From Fumia xinanensis (lineage in GTDB: Bacteria > Bacillota > Clostridia > Oscillospirales > Ruminococcaceae): a DNA stretch of 64,000 nucleotides. The stretch lies in the NCBI RefSeq assembly GCF_014384905.1, contig NZ_JACRSV010000001.1, positions 1,240,001 through 1,304,000 of the forward strand, read 5' to 3'. The notes beneath the pieces are model-generated. The model was not told the DNA's origin. It was given only the letters and a program-made list of their open reading frames with translations, and made no database searches. This document shows positions 43,501 through 50,523 of this stretch, piece by piece (the stretch's first letter is position 1; each line of letters starts with the position of its first letter). Made by a program: the position numbers and the translations under genes.

Positions 43501-44037
43501 GAGGCTACAGAATCGGAGTTTGATGGCCAGGTCCCGGAGGGGTACCAACTGACGGCCTGTTACCGGTTCTCGGTGGACGGAGGCGGCGAGGAGTACCGCA
43601 TCCAACGGGTGCGGGTGCGGCTTCCCGGCAAGGTGAAAAACCCCCGGATCGGCGTGGTTGAAAACGGAAAGGTCACCTTGGCTCAGTCCAAGCTGGACGG
43701 CAGTTACCTGGTGTTCGAGACCGGCAAAGAGGGCGAATTCGTCATCCTTCAGGGGAAAAGCGGCCTGCTGCCCTGGATTTTGGGCGGAATCGGGGGGATT
43801 TTGCTCCTGGGCGCGGGCGCGGCGGCCGCGGCTGTGCTCTGGAGGCGGAAGCGGCGCAAAACAGCGGAAAATCCTGAAGAGGAAGCAGTCGGGGCCGCCG
43901 GTGAGGCGGAGAAAACCGACCAAAACCGCGCCGACGGGGAAACCGGGCAGTCTTGCGACGGGGAAACCGGCGAAACCGCCGTGGAAACGGGGGGTTCGCC
44001 CAACGGCGGACCGCCCCAACCGGACAAAAAAGCATAA
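40543..44037 (+). CDS. Large surface protein with GLUG motifs and coiled coil
   Basis: A 1164-residue exported protein. After a signal peptide (about residues 12-39) come GLUG-type beta-helix repeats (GGIAGENRG, GGVAGLNLG, GGIVGNNSG, GGIAGSSVG, GGIAGRQSG, GGIAGQFEP). A coiled-coil segment follows (about 300-525), then a Pro/Glu/Ser linker, a second GLUG block (GGIVGNMAF, GGIAGQQKR, GGIAGLSSA, GGITGSGAD), a beta domain and a C-terminal membrane helix near residue 1080 with RRKRRK and an acidic tail. This suggests a cell-surface protein anchored by one helix. It shares its first base pair overlap (ATGA) with the MMPL gene, and may be its external partner. Confidence 0.75.
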   Translation: MNRYRKTHRGLFHKTAALFVASAIACGCVLPAVGGVFADSRTVSIGSAEDWKKFADSCKNDGYADGKTVLLTEDIDLSGVKNQKAAAVFGGVFDGQGHVIKGVSIETAQDNAGLFRFIKEEGVVKNLTLDIAIKNDTGVNLGGIAGENRGRIENCTVTGTVDGVENVGGVAGLNLGTVQNALNKAAVSGGKKAGGIVGNNSGIIQSCSNAGLIGPEPNDKATDLGGIAGSSVGSVIDCLNTGDVGYKSTGYNVGGIAGRQSGYLSECRNYGAVRGRKDVGGIAGQFEPNVSVVFGEDAIQQMKQQIDEMMGIARELKDKIGPVADKLMESLEKIDSEIDKLNEGIIDPLIADYPAARDKLMSVLDSIDTQVNKVGGEISEALDTAIDEITALTDKINDTIDDVTDQVKLLKKQLLERLDSLLWDVYEIRDEVLSLLRRADRIMGSIEDAIGKMEEAQLVEKIISAVTDIADILDRLQNLISRLDGLFDELQNIRETIEDVIQWIKDRLPEVPGLPEWPVSGPEPDTRQEPPIPMPESGSGAEHAPPEGETGASKEAGRPTEDGKAPSQPEGSAPDEEKPFPSTGEPSSPSGENAQGTAFRFGEPLEAVPMEATFGGFDAGQLDAFLTMERAKNRPAENILPDEAEVRENSGRCLIEYSFNEGAVSASLNAGGIVGNMAFEMSADPEADVEFDGDFSLNPTVGVNAAVRGCYSTGAVEASSYYAGGIAGQQKRGTVKDCFTSGEISAKEGYAGGIAGLSSAEITRCFSLCDLTAENFAGGITGSGADVSLCYTMVRVDSRGESIGAIAGIADGELLHNYFIQEELCGVDGVNYDGKAVPVPPAEFASEGSLPAKMEGFGADSWYAAENLSLPQLVSIVHSDAKWVGETLRLKSEELTRFRFAVTFRNGEETVKTLDVPYGGAVEEADFPPVPQKDGLTGQWEDFERENIRRSVVVRAVYEDAGTTIATAGDPPLLLAEGAFGPDASVEATESEFDGQVPEGYQLTACYRFSVDGGGEEYRIQRVRVRLPGKVKNPRIGVVENGKVTLAQSKLDGSYLVFETGKEGEFVILQGKSGLLPWILGGIGGILLLGAGAAAAAVLWRRKRRKTAENPEEEAVGAAGEAEKTDQNRADGETGQSCDGETGETAVETGGSPNGGPPQPDKKA

Positions 44038-44043
44038 CAGGTG

Positions 44044-44079
44044 AAAACCCGCCCCGGTTTCAGGACCGGGGCGGGTTTT
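44044..44079. terminator. Bidirectional terminator between the GLUG and RidA genes
   Basis: AAAACCCGCCCCGGT pairs with ACCGGGGCGGGTTTT around TTCAGG. Confidence 0.9.
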
Positions 44080-44083
44080 GATG

Positions 44084-44461
44084 TCATTTGCGGTAGGCGA
44101 CGGCGTCAATCTGCACTTGCAGGCCACCTTCTCCGCCCTCATGGGCAAACTCTGTGGCGATGGTCTTCCGGGCGGGATAATTCCCCTGAAACCTCTCTTT
44201 GAACACCTTTTCCATGACGGGGATGTTCCAGAGGTCTTTCATCAGCACGTCCACCTTGACGACGGACGAAAGGGGCAGGCCGACCAGCGCCAGACGGGCC
44301 TCCAGGCTGTCCAGTGCGCCGTTTACCTGGCCCTCCACGGGGCCGCCGATGTTCCCGACGCAGAAGGTCAGGAAAACAAAATCCCCCGCCTCCACGACTT
44401 CCGACCAGGCGCAGGCGTTGGCGAAATCGTCGTCCAGGTTGTACCGCTTGATTTCACTCAT
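44084..44461 (-). CDS. RidA family protein
   Basis: A 125-residue RidA/YjgF-type protein, a trimeric enamine/imine deaminase family that detoxifies reactive PLP-enzyme products. Family signs are AGDFVFLTFCVGNIGG, QVNGALDSLEARL, VVKVDVLMKD and the C-terminal GNYPARKTIA followed by VQIDAVAY. GAAAGGAGCGTCTC precedes the ATG. Its Arg in YPAR fits the substrate-binding position, but the C-terminal part differs from classical RidA, so catalysis is not assured. Confidence 0.75.
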   Translation of the reverse strand: MSEIKRYNLDDDFANACAWSEVVEAGDFVFLTFCVGNIGGPVEGQVNGALDSLEARLALVGLPLSSVVKVDVLMKDLWNIPVMEKVFKERFQGNYPARKTIATEFAHEGGEGGLQVQIDAVAYRK

Positions 44462-44572
44462 GAGACGCTCCTTTCTTTTTCGCGTGAACTTCCGCTCCTT
44501 TCAGCGAAAATTTGTACTTTTTATGACGGCTGTTTCCCGCCTACTGTCAAGGGAAACAGCTTGTGGTTGGGC

Positions 44573-44612
44573 GGCCGAAACCCCGGGTTTATAACCGGGG
44601 TTTCGGCCTTTT
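44573..44612 (+). terminator. Terminator-like hairpin without an obvious gene
   Basis: A 14-base perfect stem (GGCCGAAACCCCGG with CCGGGGTTTCGGCC), loop GTTTATAA, then TTTT. No plus-strand gene lies just upstream, so it may belong to a lost gene or protect against read-through. Confidence 0.45.
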
Positions 44613-44745
44613 GGGCGTCTATACGAAAAGAGTTCTATCGATGGAGGGGAATGGAAAACAGCTGGCCGGTCAGGTGACGGGCGGATATGAAATCCTTCCT
44701 TACGGTGTGCCAGAGAGGTTTTGGCGGATAGCGGGTCACACTTCC

Positions 44746-45222
44746 CTACCGGGCGCGGAAGCCGACGGCGGGATACCCGGCGTAATCGAAGGGTTCGGTT
44801 TGCAGGGCAGCCTGAGTGTAAGCCACAGCTTGTCCCGCGGGAAGGGAGGTCCGGACAGCCTGAGGCGCAGGACGGCTGTATCCGGAAATTGCGCGGGGGG
44901 CGGGGGCGGCGGCGCGCCTACCCAAGAAAAGTCGGCGGACCGCCCTCCGTGGAAGGGGCAGCATGAGCCCCGCCGCGGCGCAGGCAAGGAGCACCGCAAA
45001 AACAACGATGCCTAAATTGTCGAACCACAGGTGCTCCGAAAGCCCCATATAGCTGTGATGGACGGCGTGGACGGGGGTGCTGATACAGAAGCTCAGTACG
45101 ATGGAAAGGATGGTTTTTTTGTAGGTGAGCCGGAACTGAAAGCCCAGCAGACGGTATAGCGTAAAAAGAAAAATTGCGCCGGAGAGGAAGAGCGCCAGCA
45201 GCATTTTGATTGCAAACATCAT
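44746..45222 (-). CDS. Small membrane protein, possibly SOS-controlled
   Basis: A 158-residue protein with three hydrophobic helices (about residues 4-25, 36-55, 68-90), a conserved-looking HAVHHSYMG segment between the second and third, then a 60-residue Ala/Pro/Arg-rich tail. No family is recognised. AAGGGATTTTC precedes ATG 45222. Three LexA/DinR-like sites lie over its promoter (listed separately), which suggests induction by DNA damage. Confidence 0.5.
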   Translation of the reverse strand: MMFAIKMLLALFLSGAIFLFTLYRLLGFQFRLTYKKTILSIVLSFCISTPVHAVHHSYMGLSEHLWFDNLGIVVFAVLLACAAAGLMLPLPRRAVRRLFLGRRAAAPAPRAISGYSRPAPQAVRTSLPAGQAVAYTQAALQTEPFDYAGYPAVGFRAR

Positions 45223-45256
45223 GAAAATCCCTTGCCTTTCGAGGTTTTTATGTTAT

Positions 45257-45328
45257 AGAACATTTGTTTTATAATTCTATTATACACAACTGTTCGAAAA
45301 AATCAAGAGGTTTTCGAAAATTTGTTCG
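45257..45328 (-). promoter_or_regulatory. Promoter with three LexA/DinR-like boxes
   Basis: On the minus strand TTGATT (45306-45301), 16 bases, TATAAT (45284-45279). CGAAAATTTGTTCG (45315-45328) matches the Firmicutes SOS box CGAAC-N4-GTTCG with one change. CGAACAGTTGTGTA (45296-45283, minus) matches its first half and lies between the promoter boxes. AGAACATTTGTTTT (45257-45270) matches the core. Three sites around one promoter are more than expected by chance, but binding is inferred. Confidence 0.6.
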
Positions 45329-45596
45329 GATTATTTTTTTACACGCTAGATGAGGTGTATACAGGCTCTTAAAAAATTTTTGAATTGGCATTCAGTGAAT
45401 GTCCAATTTTGATTTGACAGGGTGTAGGATATAAGAGAAAGGAGAATATACAGCTCCGTTTTCCCGTCCGGGGGCCTGATATCACCTCCCGCGAACAGGC
45501 AGACCCCCTCTATCCGTACAATCGGACTGCGCCGCAACTCAGGTATCGAGGGACATGCCGCGGTTTTCGGGCCCCCGGACGGGAAAACGGAAAAGG

Positions 45597-45833
45597 CAGG
45601 GGCGGACGCCCACGTCCGCCCGCGGCAAATCGAAAACACCCCAAAGAAGGCGGGGCGATGTGGGCATCGCCCCCTACGGTTTTCGGGAACATTCCGGCAG
45701 GTTGCGAGTGTAGGGGCGAACTGTGTTCGCCCGCCATAAACCGCAAACGTTCAGAAAGAAAGGCGGGCGGGCAAGCCCCGTCCCAAACGAAAGGCCGTTC
45801 GAGGAACCGCGGGCGGCCATTGGCCGCCCCTAC
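45597..45833. repeat. Dispersed GTAGGGGCG palindromic repeats, copies E-H
   Basis: Units at 45597-45624 (GGCGGACGCCCACGTCCGCC), 45652-45677 (ending CATCGCCCCCTAC), 45710-45735 (GTAGGGGCGAACTGTGTTCG) and 45811-45833 (GGCGGCCATTGGCCGCC then CCTAC). Their centres differ while the ends are kept. Confidence 0.8.
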
Positions 45834-45842
45834 ATTACCTAT

Positions 45843-45886
45843 AAAAACCGCCCGGTTTTGCATCTCTGCAAAATCAGGCGGTTTCC
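45843..45886 (-). terminator. Terminator of the Gfo/Idh gene
   Basis: AACCGCC pairs with GGCGGTT outside TTTTGCA/TGCAAAA, and on the minus strand is followed by TTTTTATAG. Confidence 0.75.
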
Positions 45887-45893
45887 TTATAAA

Positions 45894-47069
45894 TTATCTC
45901 GATTTCCACCGGTCGTTGTAGGTCCCCTGTAAATCGCTGATCTCCGACACAACGTGTTCTTTCCGCCGGGAATGGGAAGCCCGCTCCTGGAGCAGCTCAT
46001 AAAACCGCTCCCCGTCCACAGGAAGTTCCACCGTCTCCCCCGTCCAGTCGGAAAAGTGGATGGCGTTGGAAATCTGGAGGCCGTTTATCCCGTCATAGCC
46101 GGGGGCGATGAGGGGTTCCCCGTACAGGACAGCATTTGCGAAGTTCTGGAGGATGCCGATGTGGGCCGTGTCCTCGCCGTCGGGCAAAATTTCACGGCAG
46201 GCTGCCGCAGGCGTGAGGAAGCCGTCCTTTGACGTAAAGCAGAGCTCCCGCTCCGGGGTGTCCAGCTCCCAGAAGGCCATTTTTCCGTCCTCCAAAACCA
46301 GCTTTCCTTTGTCGCCGGAGATTTCCAGCCGGTTGGTACCGGGGGTTTCCCCGGTGGAGGTGATGAGTACCCCAGCAGCGCCGTTTTCATACTCGGCGTA
46401 GGCGGTCACGTCGTCCTCCACCTCAATGTCATGCCAGCGGCCGTACTGGCAGAAGCCCCGGATGCGCTTTGGCATCCCGAAAATCCACTGCCACAAATCC
46501 AGGTGGTGGGGGCACTGGTTTAAAAGCACGCCGCCTCCCTCCCCGGCCCAGGTGGCCCGCCAGGAGCCGGAATCGTAGTACGCCTGGGTGCGGTACCAGT
46601 TGGTGATGATCCAGACGCAGCGTTTTGGTTCCCCCAAAGCGTCGCTCTGGACGAGCGCCCGGGCCTTCCGGTAGAGGGGGTTCATCCGCTGATTCAGCAT
46701 GATGCCGAAAAGCTTTCCCGACTGTTTTGCGGCGGCGTTTAATTCTTCCACCTGCTTGACGTAAACCCCGGCGGGCTTTTCGATGAGGACATGAAGCCCG
46801 TGGCGGAAGCCGGAAATGCCCATAGGCGGGTGGAGATAGTGTGGGGCGGCGACGATGACCATGTCGATGAGGCCGCTTTGGAGCATTTCCTCATAGTCGG
46901 AAAACCGCGCCGCGCCGGGGAGGTTTTCTTCCGCCCAACAAAGCTTTTGCGGCTCGATGTCACAGACGGCGGCCAGGGTCATCCCCCGGACTTTGCCGTC
47001 CAAAATATTCTTGGCGTGGGCGCTGCCCATGTTGCCGACGCCCACCACGCCGACGCGGATTGGTTCCAT
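45894..47069 (-). CDS. Gfo/Idh/MocA family oxidoreductase
   Basis: A 391-residue NAD(P)-dependent dehydrogenase for sugars or inositols. The Rossmann motif is RVGVVGVGNMGSAHAKN; the catalytic LIEKPAGV (EKP) lies near residue 95, and the C-terminal half has LLNQCPHHLDLWQW, which holds the conserved active-site His/Asp. ATG 47069 follows GGAAAGGAATGTTGATTTT. A sugar-isomerase-type TIM-barrel gene lies upstream on the same strand, a frequent pairing in sugar or inositol catabolism. The substrate is unknown. Confidence 0.85.
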   Translation of the reverse strand: MEPIRVGVVGVGNMGSAHAKNILDGKVRGMTLAAVCDIEPQKLCWAEENLPGAARFSDYEEMLQSGLIDMVIVAAPHYLHPPMGISGFRHGLHVLIEKPAGVYVKQVEELNAAAKQSGKLFGIMLNQRMNPLYRKARALVQSDALGEPKRCVWIITNWYRTQAYYDSGSWRATWAGEGGGVLLNQCPHHLDLWQWIFGMPKRIRGFCQYGRWHDIEVEDDVTAYAEYENGAAGVLITSTGETPGTNRLEISGDKGKLVLEDGKMAFWELDTPERELCFTSKDGFLTPAAACREILPDGEDTAHIGILQNFANAVLYGEPLIAPGYDGINGLQISNAIHFSDWTGETVELPVDGERFYELLQERASHSRRKEHVVSEISDLQGTYNDRWKSR

Positions 47070-47221
47070 AAAATCAACATTCCTTTCCAGGTGTTTGGGC
47101 CGGTTCTGCGCGGCAAAGGCGCAAAAACCAAGGGGTTTGTTCCCGGAGTGCAAAAATTTTCACGGCAGAGGAACAAAATAGCGTGCCAACGGCGGCCTTT
47201 CAAACAAGGACGCCCCATTTG

Positions 47222-47980
47222 CTAGAATTGCGCGCCCATGTTCCGCAGGTTTTCCGCGCTCCGGCGCATTTCTTCAAAAGGGTCCCGGCCGTAGGTGTAA
47301 TCCTGCTCCACCAAGCCGTACTGGACGCCGGTTTCCTCGCATACGGCGAGGATTTCCGGCCAGTCCAGGTTGCCCTGCCCCACCGGCGCCATCCGCTGTT
47401 CCATCTGGGAGATTTCCATGTCCTTTAGGTGGCAAAACTGCACCCGGCCCTCCATTTGCCGCAAGGTTTTGGCGGAGTCGAGGCCGGCGTACTGCACCCA
47501 GTAGGTGTCCAGGATGACACCCCAGTCGGTTTCCCCGAGGACCAGGTCCATGGGGGTCACGCCGCCGAACCGTTCGAACTCCTGGTAGTGGTTGTGGTAG
47601 TGAAATTTCATTCCGGCGGCGTTCATCTTTTCTACAGCCGGTTTCATGTCCCGGATAAAAGCCCTCATGCCGTTAAGGCCGTCTTCCCGGTAGCGGCCGG
47701 AACAACCTCCGATGCCGATGTCCCGGTAGCCCATGATGCGGTGCTCCTGGATGACCGCGTCGGTTTCGTGGAGCAGACGCTCCACGCCTATGTGGGAGAC
47801 CACGTAGTACAGGCCGTTTTGATCGACGATTTCCTTTAACTTTTCCGCCCCGATCATGGGAAGTCCCGAATACTGGATGGCACGGTATCCCATCTCACTG
47901 AGTTTTTGGTAAGAGGTGCGGATACCCGCCTCGTCCTGTGCAAAATTGCTGATGGTGTACAGTTGTGCGCCGACGATCAT
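47222..47980 (-). CDS. Sugar phosphate isomerase/epimerase (xylose isomerase-like TIM barrel)
   Basis: A 252-residue AP-endonuclease-2/xylose-isomerase-like TIM barrel. Metal-site stretches are visible: KFHYHNHYQEF, WGVILDTYW, VQFCHLKDM and the final YGLVEQDY, which together carry the Glu/Asp/His ligands of the IolE/IolI group. AGAAAGGCGGCGTCTCT precedes the ATG. It is upstream of the Gfo/Idh gene (150 bases) and probably in the same pathway. Substrate unknown. Confidence 0.8.
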   Translation of the reverse strand: MIVGAQLYTISNFAQDEAGIRTSYQKLSEMGYRAIQYSGLPMIGAEKLKEIVDQNGLYYVVSHIGVERLLHETDAVIQEHRIMGYRDIGIGGCSGRYREDGLNGMRAFIRDMKPAVEKMNAAGMKFHYHNHYQEFERFGGVTPMDLVLGETDWGVILDTYWVQYAGLDSAKTLRQMEGRVQFCHLKDMEISQMEQRMAPVGQGNLDWPEILAVCEETGVQYGLVEQDYTYGRDPFEEMRRSAENLRNMGAQF

Positions 47981-48033
47981 AGAGACGCCGCCTTTCTATG
48001 TAAAGTTATTTTGGTTTACAGGATTAAAAGCTC

Positions 48034-48714
48034 CTATTTTGCGGAGTTCCAGCGGTAGTGGCCGACAATTTCCATCCGGGTGAGAGCGTCCTCTTCCAGT
48101 ACCGGCTGACCGCCGTGGTGGATGATGTAGGGCCGGCCCTTTTTATTGCGCTTGTCGGAGACGATGGCGATGTGCTTGGGGTAAACGACGACGTCCCCGG
48201 GCTGCCACTCCCCGATTTCATCGGGGTCAAGGGTCAGGCTTTCGGCATTGCGGTCAAAGAAAATCCGCAGGTTTTTGACCCGCCTGAAATCGATGTTGGG
48301 GTCGGGAATGTCGATTTCCGGGTAGGCTTCCCGGTTGGCGGCGATGTCTAAGTCCACCAGATCCTTGAGGGCGTACCCGGCGGCCAGAAAACCCTGCCAG
48401 ATCACGTCAGTGCAGACCCCGATACCCTCTGGCGGGTAGCCTCCGGCGAAATAGCTGCCGTCGTACTTGGGTTTCGTCTCGACGAAGGCCCGGGCGCCCA
48501 GCATAATGTCCCTGTAGTCGTCGATGCCATCGCCGTCTGCGTCGTTGGGGCTTATGGCAGTCTCGATGCCGAAATCTGCGGCGGTATAGGAGCGCTTAGG
48601 CAAAAGGTTTAAGCAGCTGGCCGCCCAAAATCCCGCCCAAATGAGGGCAATGAACAGCAGGAGTACCATCCAGAAAACCGGCTTCAGCCGCCGTCTCGGT
48701 TTTATGGCCCTCAC
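48034..48714 (-). CDS. DUF1287 protein (NlpC/P60-like), membrane-anchored
   Basis: A 226-residue protein with one membrane helix (residues 13-34) and an outer domain of the DUF1287 family. Signature stretches are GVCTDVIWQGFLAAGY (candidate catalytic Cys), then PGDVVVYPKHIAIVSD and IHHGG (candidate His). This Cys-His plan suggests a cell-wall or amide hydrolase, but function is unproven. The GTG start at 48714 overlaps the eda stop as GTGA, so it is translationally coupled to a sugar-acid enzyme, an odd partner. Confidence 0.75.
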   Translation of the reverse strand: MRAIKPRRRLKPVFWMVLLLFIALIWAGFWAASCLNLLPKRSYTAADFGIETAISPNDADGDGIDDYRDIMLGARAFVETKPKYDGSYFAGGYPPEGIGVCTDVIWQGFLAAGYALKDLVDLDIAANREAYPEIDIPDPNIDFRRVKNLRIFFDRNAESLTLDPDEIGEWQPGDVVVYPKHIAIVSDKRNKKGRPYIIHHGGQPVLEEDALTRMEIVGHYRWNSAK

Positions 48715-49331
48715 TTTTTGAGAACCTTTGCCGACTCAGCGAGGAAGCGACGGGCGTTTTCGGAAACGTCGCCTTTTGTGAGGGAGCCTCCCGTCCCCAC
48801 CGCCACAGCTCCCGCCCGGAGCCAATCGGCGGTGTTTTCCACCGTCACGCCGCCGGTGGGCATGAGCTTCGCCTGAGGCAGCGGGCCGTGGAGCGCCTTC
48901 AAAAAGCCCATCCCCAGGGTGTCCGCCGGGAAGATTTTCAGCAGATCTGCCCCCGCTTCCATGGCTCTGACCGCCTCAGTCACCGTCATGATGCCGCAGG
49001 CGCAGAACACCCGATACCGATTGCAGGTCCGGATGACCTCTTCCGACAGGCAGGGGGAAACAATGAACTGAGCGCCCGCCAGGATGGCGATGCGGGCGGT
49101 TTCGGCGTCCAGCACCGACCCGGCTCCCACAGCGGCTTTGCCCGCAAGCTCGTCGGACAGGACGCGGATGACTTCCTCCGCGCCGGGCACCGTGAAGGTG
49201 ATTTCCACCGCCTCGATGCCGCCCGCCACACTGGCCCGGGCAACCCGGAGGGCTTCTTCTTTCGTCTCGCCCCGGATAACGGCGACAACACCGGTGCGGG
49301 TGATGCTTTCATAAACCTGTTCTTTTTCCAT
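48711..49331 (-). CDS. eda: KDPG/KHG aldolase
   Basis: A 206-residue class I aldolase that splits 2-keto-3-deoxy-6-phosphogluconate to pyruvate and glyceraldehyde 3-phosphate. Marks are GVVAVIRG, GGIEAVEITFTVPGA (catalytic Glu), VGAGSVLD, AQFIVSPC and the Schiff-base Lys in LLKIFPAD, then LMPTGGV. ATG 49331 follows AAAGGAGTTCATT. It completes the uxaC-uxuA-uxuB route; the KDG kinase needed between is not in the window. Its stop overlaps the DUF1287 start. Confidence 0.9.
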   Translation of the reverse strand: MEKEQVYESITRTGVVAVIRGETKEEALRVARASVAGGIEAVEITFTVPGAEEVIRVLSDELAGKAAVGAGSVLDAETARIAILAGAQFIVSPCLSEEVIRTCNRYRVFCACGIMTVTEAVRAMEAGADLLKIFPADTLGMGFLKALHGPLPQAKLMPTGGVTVENTADWLRAGAVAVGTGGSLTKGDVSENARRFLAESAKVLKK

Positions 49332-49403
49332 AATGAACTCCTTTCCCTGCGGCAATGTAATCCGTTCCACTCCGTTTTTCGGGATTATATCACCAAATAA
49401 ACC

Positions 49404-49437
49404 GGGGCGCAAGGCGGAAAAAACGCCTCTTGCGCCC
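49404..49437 (-). terminator. Terminator after uxuB
   Basis: On the minus strand GGGCGCAAGaGGCG pairs with CGCCTTGCGCCC around a T-rich loop, one base bulged, followed by CGGTTTATTT. Confidence 0.55.
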
Positions 49438-49476
49438 AAAATTTGGTGGTTTCATAAAAGAGGGGCCGATTGCTCC

Positions 49477-50301
49477 CTACACGCCCGAATAGGCGGAAAA
49501 TCCGCCGTCTACCGGCACCACAACGCCGGTGACAAAGCCCGACATCTCATCGTCCAGGAGGTATTTCACCGTTCCCAGAAGCTCCTCCGGCTCGCCGAAG
49601 CGGCCCATGGGGGTCTGGGAGAGGATTTTTTCGGTCCGGGGTGTGGGCGTTCCGTCAGCTTCAAAGAGCATCCCCTTATTCTGATTTGTGACGAAAAAGC
49701 CCGGCGCGATGGCGTTGACCCGGATGTTCGCCGGAGCGAAATGCACCGCCAGCCACTGGGTGAAGTTCTGTACCGCCGCTTTGGCAGCGCTGTAGGCGGG
49801 GATTTTCGTCAGGGGGCGGAAGGCGTTCATCGACGAGACGTTTAAGATGACGCCGCCTGTTTCCACCATATCTTTGGCGAACACCTGGGTTACGAGGAAG
49901 GTCCCCATAAAGTTTAAATCAAAGACAAACTGGGCCCCCTCCGGCTCCAAATCGAAGAAGGAAACCCGCTGAGGGTTGCTCAGGTCATCGGGGTCAAAAA
50001 ATTCACCGGACGTGGTGCCCTTTGGGTGGTTTCCGCCGGCGCCGTTTATGAGGATTTCACACGGGCCGATAGCGCGATGGACGGCTTCGGCGGCTTCTCG
50101 GAGGCTCTCCTTATCGAGGACGTCGGCCTCGACGGCGCAGGCATTCCCTCCCATTTCGGCGATGGCGTCGGCCACCTGTTGGGCGGCCGCAAGGTTCCGG
50201 TCTAAAAGGGCCACCTTACAGCCCTCCCCTGCCAGGGCTTTGGCGAAACAGGAGCAGAGCACTCCGCCCGCTCCGGTGATGACGACGTTTTTAGGGTTCA
50301 T
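49477..50301 (-). CDS. uxuB: D-mannonate oxidoreductase (SDR type)
   Basis: A 274-residue short-chain dehydrogenase. The cofactor site is VVITGAGGVLCSCFAKAL with Asp (LLDRN) favouring NAD(H); NGAGGNHPKGTTS, LNVSSMNAF (Ser) and YSAAKAAVQ (Tyr, Lys) form the active site. Length and the long insertion after NGAGGN match Bacillus-type UxuB rather than the long-chain E. coli enzyme. It would reduce fructuronate to mannonate between uxaC and uxuA. GGAAAGGAAGG precedes the ATG. A few SDRs of similar plan use other sugar acids, but the neighbours support this call. Confidence 0.85.
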   Translation of the reverse strand: MNPKNVVITGAGGVLCSCFAKALAGEGCKVALLDRNLAAAQQVADAIAEMGGNACAVEADVLDKESLREAAEAVHRAIGPCEILINGAGGNHPKGTTSGEFFDPDDLSNPQRVSFFDLEPEGAQFVFDLNFMGTFLVTQVFAKDMVETGGVILNVSSMNAFRPLTKIPAYSAAKAAVQNFTQWLAVHFAPANIRVNAIAPGFFVTNQNKGMLFEADGTPTPRTEKILSQTPMGRFGEPEELLGTVKYLLDDEMSGFVTGVVVPVDGGFSAYSGV

Positions 50302-50433
50302 TATAATATCCTTCCTTTCCTGAATGGGAGACGGTTTTAGGATTTTGGGGCCTCACCGCACGGGACGAGTCCCCGGAAACACTTTTTATGAGGGATTTTA
50401 CCGGGCGGCCCGGCTGAACAGAAAAACGGGATT

Positions 50434-50489
50434 TTCTCTGCTATGGACCAATCTTTCCCCGTCTCCATTGTAGCTGAAAATCCCGTACT
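50434..50489. other. Inverted repeat upstream of uxuB
   Basis: ACGGGATTTTC and GAAAATCCCGT form an 11-base perfect inverted repeat separated by about 33 bases, followed by ACTTTTTTTGCC on the plus strand. It may be a terminator or an operator pair around the uxuB start region (the minus strand reads TACAAT within it). Confidence 0.45.
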
Positions 50490-50523
50490 TTTTTTGCCGA
50501 TTCTCTCTTCTTTTTGGTTAAAT

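Larger units (their letters stand above)
45223..45893. other. Repeat-rich intergenic region
   Basis: It holds the promoter region of the 44746 gene, an imperfect palindrome at 45384-45407 (ATTGG to CCAAT), four copies of the GTAGGGGCG repeat family and the Gfo/Idh terminator. I see no gene; short open frames cross repeats. Confidence 0.6.

Noticed and set aside
44563..45015. 150-codon plus-strand frame
   Set aside because: It is antisense to the 44746 membrane gene and has no ribosome site.
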